In this document: in pieces, positions 7,166 to 14,898 of the stretch
How positions within the stretch are numbered: the first letter of the stretch is position 1
Layout: the number at the start of each line of letters is the position of its first letter
Assembly: GCF_003325375.1 (NCBI RefSeq)
Contig: NZ_CP030862.1
Coordinates: 5,213,501-5,277,500, forward strand
Direction of reading: 5' to 3'
DNA from: Streptomyces globosus
Lineage (GTDB): Bacteria > Actinomycetota > Actinomycetes > Streptomycetales > Streptomycetaceae
DNA length: 64,000 nt
The notes under the pieces: model-generated
The model's database searches: none
What the model saw: the letters and a program-made list of their open reading frames with translations, nothing else
What the model was told of the DNA's origin: nothing
Translations under genes and position numbers: made by a program

Positions 7166-8836
7166 TCAGGCGCCGCCGCGGGCGGCGGGCTGGCGGTCGC
7201 CGCCGGAGCGCCGGCGGCCGCCGGAGGAACCGGAGCGGGAGCCGCCGGAGCGGGCGCCGCCGGTGCGGGCCGCGGCCGGGGCGCCGCCCTGGGCCGTGCC
7301 GCGGCTGCGGCGGGGCCGGCCGTCGCCGGGGGCCTGCGCGGTGCCCGCGCCGGCCTCGGTGCGTCCGGCGCCGCCGCGTCCGCCGCCCTGGCCGCCGTTC
7401 TGGCCGCCGCCGCCCTGGCCGCGCCCGGAGCGGCGCCGTCCGCCGCCGCCCTGGCCGGTGCGCTGCTTCGGCGGGGCCGCCGGCTGGGGCACCTCGATGA
7501 CGACGGGCACGCCGGAGGGCTCCCGGGCGCCGGTGAGCCGGGACAGCTCACCGTCGGAGGACTTGACCTGCGCGGTGCGCGGGGAGATCCCGGCGTCGGC
7601 CATGAGGCGGGACATCTCGCGCTTCTGCTCGGGCAGGACGAGGGTGACGACGCTGCCGGACTCGCCGGCGCGGGCGGTGCGGCCGCCGCGGTGCAGGTAG
7701 TCCTTGTGGTCGGTGGGCGGGTCCACGTTGACGACGAGGTCGAGGTCGTCGATGTGGATGCCGCGGGCGGCGACGTTCGTCGCGATCAGCGCGGTGACCT
7801 CGCCGGTCTTGAACCAGTCGAGGGTGCGGTTGCGCTGCGGCTGGGAGCGGCCGCCGTGCAGGCCGGAGGCGCGTACGCCCTGGGCGAGGAGGCGCTTGAC
7901 CATGCGGTCGACGCCGCGCTTGGTGTCGACGAACATGATGACGCGGCCGTCGCGGGCGGCGATGCGGGTGGCGACGGCCTTCTTGTCGGTCTCGTCCATC
8001 ACGTACAGGACGTGGTGCTCCATGGTGGTGACCGCGCCGGCGGACGGGTCGACGGAGTGGCCGACCGGGTCGGTGAGGAACCTGCGGACGAGCTTGTCGA
8101 TGTTCTTGTCGAGCGTCGCGGAGAACAGCAGGCGCTGGCCGCCGGGCTCGACCTGATCCAGGAGGGCGGTGACCTGGGGCATGAAGCCCATGTCGGTCAT
8201 CTGGTCGGCCTCGTCGAGGACGGTGATGGCGACCTGGTCGAGGACGGCGTCTCCGCGGTCGATGAGGTCCTTCAGGCGGCCCGGGGTGGCGACGAGCACC
8301 TCGGCGCCGCGGCGCAGCGCGCCGGCCTGCCGGTTGATCGACATGCCGCCGACGACGGTCGTCGTGCGCAGGTTCAGCGCGGTGGCGTAGGGGGCGAGGG
8401 CGTCGGTGACCTGCTGGGCCAGTTCGCGGGTCGGTACGAGGACCAGGGCGAGCGGGGCCTTGGGCTGGGCTCGGCGGCCGGCGGTGCGGGCGAGGAGGGC
8501 CAGGCCGAAGGCGAGGGTCTTGCCGGAGCCGGTGCGGCCGCGGCCGAGGAGGTCGCGGCCGGCGAGGGAGTTCGGGAGGGTGGCGGCCTGGATGGGGAAG
8601 GGCTCGGTGACGCCCTGGGCGGCGAGGGTCTTCAGGAGGGCCTCGGGGAGGTCCATGTCCTCGAACGCGGCGGCCGGCGGGAGCGGCGGGACCACCGGGT
8701 CGGGCATGGTGAACTCCTGCGGCCGAGGGGCCTGGGCGGCGTTCTGCCGGCCGGTGCCGGGCTTCTGCCGTCCCTGGGCGGGTCCCCGGCCGCGGGCGGG
8801 TCGGCGGGCGGGGCGGGCGGTGCTGGAGCTGGTCAT
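7166..8836 (-). CDS. DEAD-box RNA helicase (RhlE/CsdA-like)
   Basis: ATP-dependent RNA helicase, 556 residues. Motifs in order: Q-motif FPIQ, Walker A GRTGSGKT, PTRELA, TPGR, DEAD, SAT, ARGIHIDDL and HRGGRTARAG. The N-terminal 43 residues and the last ~120 are low-complexity, rich in Arg, Gly, Gln and Ser, and presumably bind RNA. ATG 8836 has AGGAGGG 9 nt upstream; an internal ATG at 8707 also has GCAGGAG, so a shorter form is possible. It sits in the middle of the HIP-degradation block, where mycobacteria have nothing similar, and has no obvious metabolic link. A strong hairpin with a U-tract precedes it (8898-8932), suggesting attenuation or termination of the fadA6 operon. Such helicases are often cold-inducible. 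Confidence 0.92.
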   Translation of the reverse strand: MTSSSTARPARRPARGRGPAQGRQKPGTGRQNAAQAPRPQEFTMPDPVVPPLPPAAAFEDMDLPEALLKTLAAQGVTEPFPIQAATLPNSLAGRDLLGRGRTGSGKTLAFGLALLARTAGRRAQPKAPLALVLVPTRELAQQVTDALAPYATALNLRTTTVVGGMSINRQAGALRRGAEVLVATPGRLKDLIDRGDAVLDQVAITVLDEADQMTDMGFMPQVTALLDQVEPGGQRLLFSATLDKNIDKLVRRFLTDPVGHSVDPSAGAVTTMEHHVLYVMDETDKKAVATRIAARDGRVIMFVDTKRGVDRMVKRLLAQGVRASGLHGGRSQPQRNRTLDWFKTGEVTALIATNVAARGIHIDDLDLVVNVDPPTDHKDYLHRGGRTARAGESGSVVTLVLPEQKREMSRLMADAGISPRTAQVKSSDGELSRLTGAREPSGVPVVIEVPQPAAPPKQRTGQGGGGRRRSGRGQGGGGQNGGQGGGRGGAGRTEAGAGTAQAPGDGRPRRSRGTAQGGAPAAARTGGARSGGSRSGSSGGRRRSGGDRQPAARGGA

Positions 8837-8897
8837 GCGGGACGGCCCTCCTGAAGAGGCGGTGAGGGCCCCACCCGGTGGATCCGGTGCAAAACAT

Positions 8898-8932
8898 TAA
8901 AAAGCGCCTGCGGACGATGTCCCGTCAGGCGC
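8898..8932 (-). terminator. Intrinsic terminator between fadA6 and the helicase, possible helicase attenuator
   Basis: On the minus strand GCGCCTG (8932-8926) pairs with CAGGCGC (8910-8904), with an inner GGAC/GTCC stem, followed at once by TTTTTAAT. It is the best factor-independent terminator in the window and a rare one with a U-run. It lies 157 nt past fadA6 and 62 nt before the helicase start, so it could end the fadA6 operon or sit in the helicase leader. Confidence 0.8.
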
Positions 8933-9088
8933 ACATATGTTCCTGGGTACCACAACTGCAAGGATCAACGTAGCACACCGGTGCCCGTCCGTGCGGAGCA
9001 CCGGGCGCGGGCGGGGCCTGGCGGGGGTGCGGCCCGCCCGCACCCGGCAGGCGGCCGCCGCGGGGGCGGGCGGGGCCGCCGGGGCGGT

Positions 9089-10246
9089 TCAGAGGCGTTC
9101 GAGGATGGTGACGTTGGCCTGGCCTCCGCCTTCGCACATGGTCTGCAGGCCGTAGCGGCCGCCGGTGCGCTCCAGCTCGTGGAGCAGGGTCGTCATGAGG
9201 CGGGCGCCGGTCGCGCCGAGGGGGTGGCCGAGGGCGATCGCGCCGCCGTTGGGGTTGACGCGGTCCGGGTCGGCGCCGGTCTCCTTCAGCCAGGCGAGGA
9301 CGACGGGGGCGAAGGCCTCGTTGATCTCGACGAGGTCGATGTCGTCGAGGGTCATGCCGGTCTTCTTCAGGGCGTGGGCGGTGGCGGGGATGGGTGCGGT
9401 CAGCATGCGGATGGGGTCCTCGCCGCGGGCGGAGAGGTGGTGGATGCGGGCGCGGGGCCGCAGCCCGTGGTCGGCGAGGGCCCGCTCGGAGGCGATCAGC
9501 AGGGCGGCCGCGCCGTCGGAGACCTGGGAGGAGGCGGCGGCGGTGATCGTGCCGCCGGCGACGACGGGGTTCAGGGCGGCCATCTTCTCCGGGGTGGTGT
9601 CGCGGCGCGGGCCCTCGTCGGCGGCGACGCCGGCACAGGGGGCGGTCTCGCGGTCGAAGCGGCCCTCGTCGAGCGCGCGGACGGCCCGCCGGTGGGAGCG
9701 CAGCGCGTACTCCTCCATGTCGGTGCGGCCGATGCGCCACTGGCGGGCGATGAGTTCCGCACCGTGGAACTGGTTGACGGGTGCGTCCCCGTACCGGGCG
9801 CGCCAGCCGGTGCTGCCGGCGTAGGGGCCGTCGGTGAGCCCGAGGGGTTCGGCGGCCTGACGGGAGGCGTAGGCGATGGGGACCATGGACATGTTCTGGG
9901 TGCCGCCGGCAACGACGAGGTCCTGGGTGCCGGACATGACGGCCTGGGCGGCGAAGTGGACGGCCTGCTGGGAGGAGCCGCACTGCCGGTCCACGGTCAC
10001 GCCGGGCACCTCCTGGGGCAGTCCGGCCGCGAGCCAGGCGGTGCGGGCGATGTCGCCGGCCTGCGGGCCGACGGTGTCGAGGCAGCCGAAGACGACGTCG
10101 TCGACGGCGGCGGGGTCGATGCCGGTGCGGTCGACGAGGGCGGCCAGGACGTGGGCGCCGAGGTCGGCGGGGTGGACGGCGGCGAGCCCTCCCCCGCGCC
10201 TCCCGACGGGGGTGCGGACCGCGTCGACGATGTAGGCCTCGGGCAT
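9089..10246 (-). CDS. fadA6: FadA6-type acetyl-CoA acyltransferase (thiolase)
   Basis: 385-residue degradative thiolase. Signatures: EAYIVDAVRTPVGRRGGGL at the N-terminus, the nucleophilic Cys in VDRQCGSSQQAVHFAAQ, EINEAFAPV, the His in GGAIALGHPLGATGAR and the second Cys in MCEGGGQANV. In M. tuberculosis FadA6 (Rv3556c, nearly the same length) performs the thiolytic cleavage late in HIP-CoA breakdown. AGAGGAG lies 8 nt before the ATG. It is the last gene of a leftward ipdF-kstR2-fadA6 run, with a 31-nt gap after kstR2, in the same order and orientation as the mycobacterial block. A terminator follows. Generic beta-ketothiolase is the fallback, but the neighbourhood favours FadA6. Confidence 0.9.
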   Translation of the reverse strand: MPEAYIVDAVRTPVGRRGGGLAAVHPADLGAHVLAALVDRTGIDPAAVDDVVFGCLDTVGPQAGDIARTAWLAAGLPQEVPGVTVDRQCGSSQQAVHFAAQAVMSGTQDLVVAGGTQNMSMVPIAYASRQAAEPLGLTDGPYAGSTGWRARYGDAPVNQFHGAELIARQWRIGRTDMEEYALRSHRRAVRALDEGRFDRETAPCAGVAADEGPRRDTTPEKMAALNPVVAGGTITAAASSQVSDGAAALLIASERALADHGLRPRARIHHLSARGEDPIRMLTAPIPATAHALKKTGMTLDDIDLVEINEAFAPVVLAWLKETGADPDRVNPNGGAIALGHPLGATGARLMTTLLHELERTGGRYGLQTMCEGGGQANVTILERL

Positions 10247-10277
10247 CGGGGGCTCCTCTGGTCGGGGCGCGCTGGGG

Positions 10278-10898
10278 TCAGTCGCGTACGGCGATCCCGT
10301 CCAGGACCATCGAGAGGTACTGGCGGGCGATCTCCTCGGGGCTGTGCCGTCCGTGGGGCCGGTACCAGGACGCGGCCACCCAGACGGTGTCGCGGACGTA
10401 GCGGTAGGTGAGGCGGATGTCGAGGTCGGCGCGGAACACCCGGTCGGCGACGCCGCGTTCGAGGGTGCCGAGCCAGGCCTTCTCGAACTTCTGCCGGGAG
10501 TCGGCGAGGTAGCCGAAGCGGGGCTGCAGGGCGAGGTGGCGGGATTCCCTCTGGTAGATGGCGACGGCGTCGCGGTGCCGGTCGATCTCCCGGAAGGACT
10601 CGGTGACGAGGGCCTCGATGGTCTCGCGGGGGCCGAGGCCGGCCGCGAGGACGGCGTCGTAGCCCTCCCACAGTTCGCCGAGGAAGGTGGAGAGGATCTC
10701 GTCGAGCATCGATTCCTTGGAATCGAAGTGGTAGTAGAGGCTGCCGGCGAGCATGCCGGCTGCGTCGGCGATCTTGCGGACGGTGGTGGCGTTGTAGCCC
10801 TGGGCCGCGAAGACCCGGGCGGCGGTGTCGAGGAGTTCGCGGCGGCGGTCGGGCGAGGCCGTCCCGGCGGGCTTCTTCGGCGGCTTGTTCTGTGGCAC
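10278..10898 (-). CDS. kstR2: KstR2-type TetR repressor of the HIP-CoA locus
   Basis: 206 residues. The N-terminal TetR helix-turn-helix reads LDTAARVFAAQGYNATTVRKIADAAGMLAGSLYYHFDSKESMLDEIL, followed by an all-helical ligand domain with REIDRHRDAVAIYQRES, LALQPRFGYLADSR and YRYVRDTVWVAASWYRP. These segments closely echo M. tuberculosis KstR2 (Rv3557c), whose inducer is HIP-CoA. It sits between ipdF and fadA6 exactly as there. Start is GTG; no SD is visible, but GACAAT lies 6 nt upstream, so an additional leaderless promoter within the ipdF-kstR2 gap is plausible besides read-through from ipdF. Two matching 14-bp palindromes in the locus (3659, 11817) are its probable operators. Confidence 0.9.
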   Translation of the reverse strand: MPQNKPPKKPAGTASPDRRRELLDTAARVFAAQGYNATTVRKIADAAGMLAGSLYYHFDSKESMLDEILSTFLGELWEGYDAVLAAGLGPRETIEALVTESFREIDRHRDAVAIYQRESRHLALQPRFGYLADSRQKFEKAWLGTLERGVADRVFRADLDIRLTYRYVRDTVWVAASWYRPHGRHSPEEIARQYLSMVLDGIAVRD

Positions 10899-10932
10899 GC
10901 GCCCATTGTCCGTCCGATCCGGGGAAGTCCCG

Positions 10933-11772
10933 TCAGGGGTGCTGGCTGCTGACGGAGACGGTCTCGCCGGTCATGTACGACGAGTAGCCGCTGGCCAGGA
11001 AGACGATGACGTTGGCGACCTCCCAGGGGTGGGCGGCCCGGCCGAAGGCCTCGCGGGCGGCGAGCCCGTCCAGCAGCTCGGGAGTGGTGGTCTTCGCCAG
11101 GTGGGGGTGGGCGGCGAGGCTGGGGGCGACGGCGTTGACGCGGACGCCGAACGGGGCGGCCTCCAGGGCGGCGCACCGGGTGAGGGCCATGACTCCGGCC
11201 TTGGCGGCGGCGTAGTGGGCCTGGCCGGGCTGGGCGCGCCAGCCGAGGACGGAGGCGTTGTTGACGATGGCGCCGCCGCGGCGGGCCGGGTCGGCGGCGG
11301 CGGTGCGGAAGGAGCGGAGGGCGGCGCGGGTGCAGCGGAAGGTGCCGCCGAGGGTGGTGTCGAGGACGCGGTGCCATTGGTCGTCGGTCATGTCGGCGAG
11401 GGCGGCGGTGCCGCCGAGGCCGGCGTTGTTGACGACGGTGTCGAGGCGGCCGTGGGCGGCCTCGGCGTGGGCGAAGAGGGCCCGGACCTGGGTTTCGTCG
11501 GTGACGTCGCAGGCCAGGGAGGTGACGCGGTCGGCGCCGAACTCGGCGGCGAGGGCTTCCTCGGTCTCCTTCAGGCGGCGGGCGTGGGCGTCGCCGAGGA
11601 CGACGCGGGCTCCTTCTTCGAGGAAGCGGCGGGCGGTGGCGCCGCCGATGCCGGTGCCGGCGGCGGCGGTGACGACGGCGCTGCGGCCGGCGAGGAGGCC
11701 GTGCCCGGGAACGGGCGCGGGGGCGTCCGCGGCGGCGGGGGCGGCCGGGGGGGCGGGTTCGGGGGCGTGCAC
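10933..11772 (-). CDS. ipdF: IpdF, SDR dehydrogenase acting on the HIP-CoA beta-oxidation intermediate
   Basis: 279-residue SDR. The unusual cofactor motif TAAAGTGIGGATARRFLEEGA, then DVTDETQV, VVNNAGLGG, ADMTDDQWHRVLD, IVNNASVLGWRAQPGQAHYAAAKAGVMALTRC and a C-terminal SYMTGETVSVSSQHP all closely follow M. tuberculosis IpdF (Rv3559c), which oxidises a hydroxyacyl-CoA formed from the HIP propionyl side chain. The first 26 residues are an Ala/Pro-rich extension. Start is GTG with GAGGAGG 9 nt upstream. It is first in the leftward ipdF-kstR2-fadA6 operon, and its promoter region is shared with the divergent fadE genes and carries a KstR2-type box. Confidence 0.92.
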   Translation of the reverse strand: MHAPEPAPPAAPAAADAPAPVPGHGLLAGRSAVVTAAAGTGIGGATARRFLEEGARVVLGDAHARRLKETEEALAAEFGADRVTSLACDVTDETQVRALFAHAEAAHGRLDTVVNNAGLGGTAALADMTDDQWHRVLDTTLGGTFRCTRAALRSFRTAAADPARRGGAIVNNASVLGWRAQPGQAHYAAAKAGVMALTRCAALEAAPFGVRVNAVAPSLAAHPHLAKTTTPELLDGLAAREAFGRAAHPWEVANVIVFLASGYSSYMTGETVSVSSQHP

Positions 11773-11816
11773 GGCGACGTACCTCCTCGACTCCGGTCGG
11801 GGCCGTACGTTAACCT

Positions 11817-11830
11817 ACCAAACACTTGTT
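11817..11830. promoter_or_regulatory. KstR2-type operator in the ipdF/fadE divergent promoter
   Basis: ACCAAACACTTGTT matches the mycobacterial KstR2 box AnCAAGnnCTTGnT at every defined position but one (inner G to A). It lies in the 112-nt divergent region between ipdF and the fadE pair. It shares 12 of 14 bases with the reverse complement of the box at 3659-3672. Confidence 0.8.
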
Positions 11831-11884
11831 AGGGAAGCGCGGTGCGTCCCCGGGGCGCCCACCCCCGGAAGGAGCCGGCAGCCG

Positions 11885-13033
11885 ATGGACCTGACCCATC
11901 CGCCCGAGGTGGAGGCCTTCCGCGCCGAGGCCCGCGACTGGCTCGCGCGCAACGTCCCGGCGGCCCTGCTGCCCTCCCTGGAGACCGCCGAGGGCTTCGC
12001 CGCGCACCGGGAGTGGGAGGCCCGCCTGTACGCCGGCCGCTGGTCGGCGGTGTCCTGGCCGCGCGAGTACGGCGGCCGGGGCGCGGACCTGGAGCGGTGG
12101 CTGGTCTTCGAGGAGGAGTACTGGGCGGCCGGCGCCCCGGCCCGCGTCTCGCAGAACGGCATCGGCCTGCTGGCCCCCACCCTTTTCGACCACGGCACGC
12201 CGGAGCAGCGGGAGCGGCTGCTGCCGCCGATGGCGCGCGGGGAGCAGGTGTGGGCGCAGGCCTGGTCGGAGCCGGAGGCGGGCTCGGACCTGGCCTCGCT
12301 GCGGGCGCGGGCCGAGCGCACCGCGGACGGCTGGCTGCTGTACGGGCAGAAGACGTGGTCCTCGCGGGCGGCGTTCGCCGACCGGGCCTTCGGCCTGTTC
12401 CGCACCGGCGCGGCGGCCTCCGGACCGCACCAGGGGCTGACGTACCTGGTGTTCGACCTGCGGGCGCCGGGCGTGGAGGTGCGGCCGATCGGCCGGCTCG
12501 ACGGCAAGCCTGCCTTCGCGGAGCTCTTCCTGGACGGGGTGTTCGTACCGGACCGGGACGTCATCGGCGAGCCGGGACAGGGCTGGCGGATTGCCATGTC
12601 CGCGACAGGCAGCGAGCGCGGCCTCGCCCTCCGCTCGCCGGGCCGGTTCCTCGCCGCGGCCGACCGGCTGTACGCGCTGTGGCGGACGGCGGCCGACCCG
12701 GCGGACACCGCGCTGCGCGACCGGGTCGCGGACGCGCTGGTCGGGGCGCGCGCCTACGAGCTGTTCACGTGGGCGGCGGCGGCCCGGATCGCCGAGGGCG
12801 GGCAGGCGGGCGCCGAGTCCAGCCTGAACAAGGTGTTCTGGTCGCAGTACGACCTCGCCCTGCACGAGACGGCGCTGGACCTGCTGGGCGGGGCAGAGGC
12901 CGAGCTGATCGACGGGGAGTGGGCGCAGGGGTGGCTGTTCTCGCTGGCCGGTCCGATCTACGCGGGGACGAACGAGATCCAGCGCGACATCATCGCCGAG
13001 CGGCTGCTCGGCCTTCCGAAGGGCCGCCGCTGA
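11885..13033 (+). CDS. Acyl-CoA dehydrogenase, large (alpha-like) subunit, FadE30/IpdE1 group
   Basis: 382-residue FAD-dependent acyl-CoA dehydrogenase. It shows PPEVEAFRAEARDWLARN, the FAD-contact segment AWSEPEAGSDLASL, WLLYGQKTWSSRA, and the C-terminal IYAGTNEIQRDIIAERLLGLPKG. At the position where MCAD-type enzymes carry the catalytic Glu (IYEGT) there is Ala; Glu244 in ATGSERG is a likely substitute base, as in isovaleryl-CoA-type and several mycobacterial heteromeric enzymes. ATG 11885 has GGAAGGAG upstream; the frame is open further up, through the operator, so earlier starts are unlikely. Its stop overlaps the next fadE (TGATG), indicating a two-subunit complex. It resembles FadE30 (Rv3560c) most by memory; IpdE1 is the alternative. 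Probably KstR2-regulated. Confidence 0.85.
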   Translation: MDLTHPPEVEAFRAEARDWLARNVPAALLPSLETAEGFAAHREWEARLYAGRWSAVSWPREYGGRGADLERWLVFEEEYWAAGAPARVSQNGIGLLAPTLFDHGTPEQRERLLPPMARGEQVWAQAWSEPEAGSDLASLRARAERTADGWLLYGQKTWSSRAAFADRAFGLFRTGAAASGPHQGLTYLVFDLRAPGVEVRPIGRLDGKPAFAELFLDGVFVPDRDVIGEPGQGWRIAMSATGSERGLALRSPGRFLAAADRLYALWRTAADPADTALRDRVADALVGARAYELFTWAAAARIAEGGQAGAESSLNKVFWSQYDLALHETALDLLGGAEAELIDGEWAQGWLFSLAGPIYAGTNEIQRDIIAERLLGLPKGRR

Positions 13034-14067
13034 TGCGCTTCCTGCCGACCGAGGAGCAGACGGACTTCGCGCGGGCGGTACGCGCCCTGCTGGCGGCCGC
13101 GGACGTGCCGGCGGCGGTACGGGCCTGGTCGGCGGGGGACTTCGCGCCGGGGCGGACGGTGTGGAGGCGGCTGGCCGCGGCGGGCCTGTTCGCGCCGGCC
13201 GCGCCGGAGGCGTACGGCGGGGCGGGGCCGCTGCCGGTGGAGCTGGCCGCAGCCATGGTGGAGGTGGGGCGGGCGGGAATGCCGGGGCCGGTGGTGGAGA
13301 CCGCGTCGGCGGCGGTGCTGCTGTCGCGGCTGGAGGGCGGCCCCGGCGGGGAGGCGGCGGCCCGGTTCGTGCCGCGGCTGGTGGCGGGCGGGGAGGCTGC
13401 CTCGCTGCTGCTGCCGGGCGGCGGCCCGTATGCCCTGGACGCGGACGCGGCGGAGCACTGCTTCGCGGTGGACGCCGCGGGCCGGCTGCACGCGTACGGG
13501 GGCCCGCACCCGGCCGGTGTCGCGGCCGTGCTGCGGTCGGCGGACCCGGCGCGCCGGCCGGCCCGCCTGGCACCGGGCGGCGGCGAGGTGCTGGCGGCCG
13601 GGCCGGGCGTCCTCGCGGCCGCCCGCGCCGCGGGCGACTGGGCGCGGCTGCTGACGGCGGCCCAGTGCCTGGGGGTCGGGGAGGCGCTGCTGGAGCGGAC
13701 GGCGCGGTACGCGCGGCAGCGCACCCAGTTCGGGATGCCGATCGGCGCCTTCCAGGCGGTGAAGCACCGGCTGGCGGACACGCTGCTGGCGCTGGAGTTC
13801 GCCCGGCCGCTGGTGTGGGCCGCGGCGCTGTCGCTGGATGCGGCAGAGGTCGCCGCGGCGAAACTGGCCGCGGGCGGGGCCGCGTACGGGGCGGCCCTGA
13901 CGGCGCTGCAGGTCCACGGGGCGATCGGCTACACCGAGGAGCTGGACCTCTCGCTGTGGCTGCGCAAGGCCCGTCCGCTGCGGGACGCCTGGGGCACACC
14001 CCGGGAGTGCCGGGCGGTGGTGGCGGGGTCCTGGCCGCACGCCCGCCGGGGCACGCCCGCGACCTGA
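13033..14067 (+). CDS. Acyl-CoA dehydrogenase, small (beta-like) subunit
   Basis: 344 residues, shorter and more Ala-rich than its partner, with a degenerate middle domain. It retains the FAD-binding C-terminal motifs RTARYARQRTQFGMPIGAFQAVKHRLADTLLALE and LQVHGAIGYTEELDLSLWLRKAR. Such pairs form alpha2-beta2 dehydrogenases with half the usual FAD sites in mycobacterial steroid catabolism (ChsE and IpdE complexes). The ATG overlaps the upstream stop by one nt, ensuring coupled synthesis. It ends the locus; the next gene is an unrelated VWA protein with its own promoter. The substrate is inferred to be HIP-CoA or a ring-opened derivative. No obvious catalytic Glu at the IYEGT position, consistent with the accessory subunit. 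Confidence 0.82.
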   Translation: MRFLPTEEQTDFARAVRALLAAADVPAAVRAWSAGDFAPGRTVWRRLAAAGLFAPAAPEAYGGAGPLPVELAAAMVEVGRAGMPGPVVETASAAVLLSRLEGGPGGEAAARFVPRLVAGGEAASLLLPGGGPYALDADAAEHCFAVDAAGRLHAYGGPHPAGVAAVLRSADPARRPARLAPGGGEVLAAGPGVLAAARAAGDWARLLTAAQCLGVGEALLERTARYARQRTQFGMPIGAFQAVKHRLADTLLALEFARPLVWAAALSLDAAEVAAAKLAAGGAAYGAALTALQVHGAIGYTEELDLSLWLRKARPLRDAWGTPRECRAVVAGSWPHARRGTPAT

Positions 14068-14133
14068 GGGGGCCGCGCCTGCCTACCCGGGGGTACTCCG
14101 GACGGGCGGCGCCGGGCCGCGTACCCTCGCCGC

Positions 14134-14862
14134 ATGACGGGCAGTGCGATCGACCTCCGCAAGATGGAACGGACCGCTCCGGCGCTGGTGAACCTGTACA
14201 AGAGCGCAGGGGAGTCGCTCCGCGGGCACGGGCTTCAGGGCGGGCGCGCCGCGGTCTACCTGGTCCTCGACTACTCGGGCTCGATGCGCCCGTACTACCG
14301 GGACGGCACCGTGCAGGCGCTCGCCGACCGGGTGCTGGGCCTGTCGGCGCACCTGGACGACGACGGCCGCGTCCCGGTGGTGTTCTTCTCCACCGACGTC
14401 GACGCGATCGAGGAGATACCGCTCGCCGGGCACGCCGGGCGGGTCGCCGAGATCGCCTCCCGCCTCGGGCACATGGGCAAGACGTCGTACCACGCGGCGA
14501 TGGACGCGGTCATCGACCACTACCTGGAGGCGGGCACGCGCCGGCCGGCGCTCGTCGTCTTCCAGACGGACGGCGGGCCGATCGACAAGCGGGCCGCGGA
14601 GGCGTACCTGTGCAAGGCGGCGAGGCTGCCGCTGTTCTGGCAGTTCATCGGCTTCGGCGACACGCACAGCAGCCAGTTCGACTTCCTGCGCCGCCTGGAC
14701 GACCTGCCCGTGCCGTCCCGCCGGGTCGTCGACAACGCCGGCTACTTCCACGCCGGTGCGGACCCGCGGGCCGTCCCGGACCGGGTGCTGTACGACCGGC
14801 TGCTCGGGGAGTTCCCGTCCTGGCTGGCGGCGGCGCGTGCGGCGGGCATCGTGCGCGCCTGA
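14134..14862 (+). CDS. VWA-domain protein, TerF-like
   Basis: 242 residues. A complete metal-ion-dependent adhesion site is visible: Asp46-x-Ser48-x-Ser50 in VLDYSGSM, a Thr in the GKTSYHAAMDAV segment and the Asp in VFQTDGGP. The family includes tellurium-resistance-associated TerF/TerY-like cytoplasmic VWA proteins, which act by protein-protein contacts. There is no signal peptide or membrane segment. The ATG lies 6 nt after TACCCT (14122-14127), indicating a leaderless transcript. No ter genes flank it, so its partner is unknown. Well-formed G/C-rich third positions; clearly a real gene. Confidence 0.85.
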   Translation: MTGSAIDLRKMERTAPALVNLYKSAGESLRGHGLQGGRAAVYLVLDYSGSMRPYYRDGTVQALADRVLGLSAHLDDDGRVPVVFFSTDVDAIEEIPLAGHAGRVAEIASRLGHMGKTSYHAAMDAVIDHYLEAGTRRPALVVFQTDGGPIDKRAAEAYLCKAARLPLFWQFIGFGDTHSSQFDFLRRLDDLPVPSRRVVDNAGYFHAGADPRAVPDRVLYDRLLGEFPSWLAAARAAGIVRA

Positions 14863-14898
14863 CGCGGGGCGGGCGGGGGCGGGCGGTTTGATGGGCGT

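Noticed and set aside
1906..14067. Recent horizontal transfer of the HIP catabolic block
   Set aside because: Codon usage and G+C look like those of the neighbours and no integrase, IS or flanking repeats are seen; an ancestral or old acquisition is more likely.
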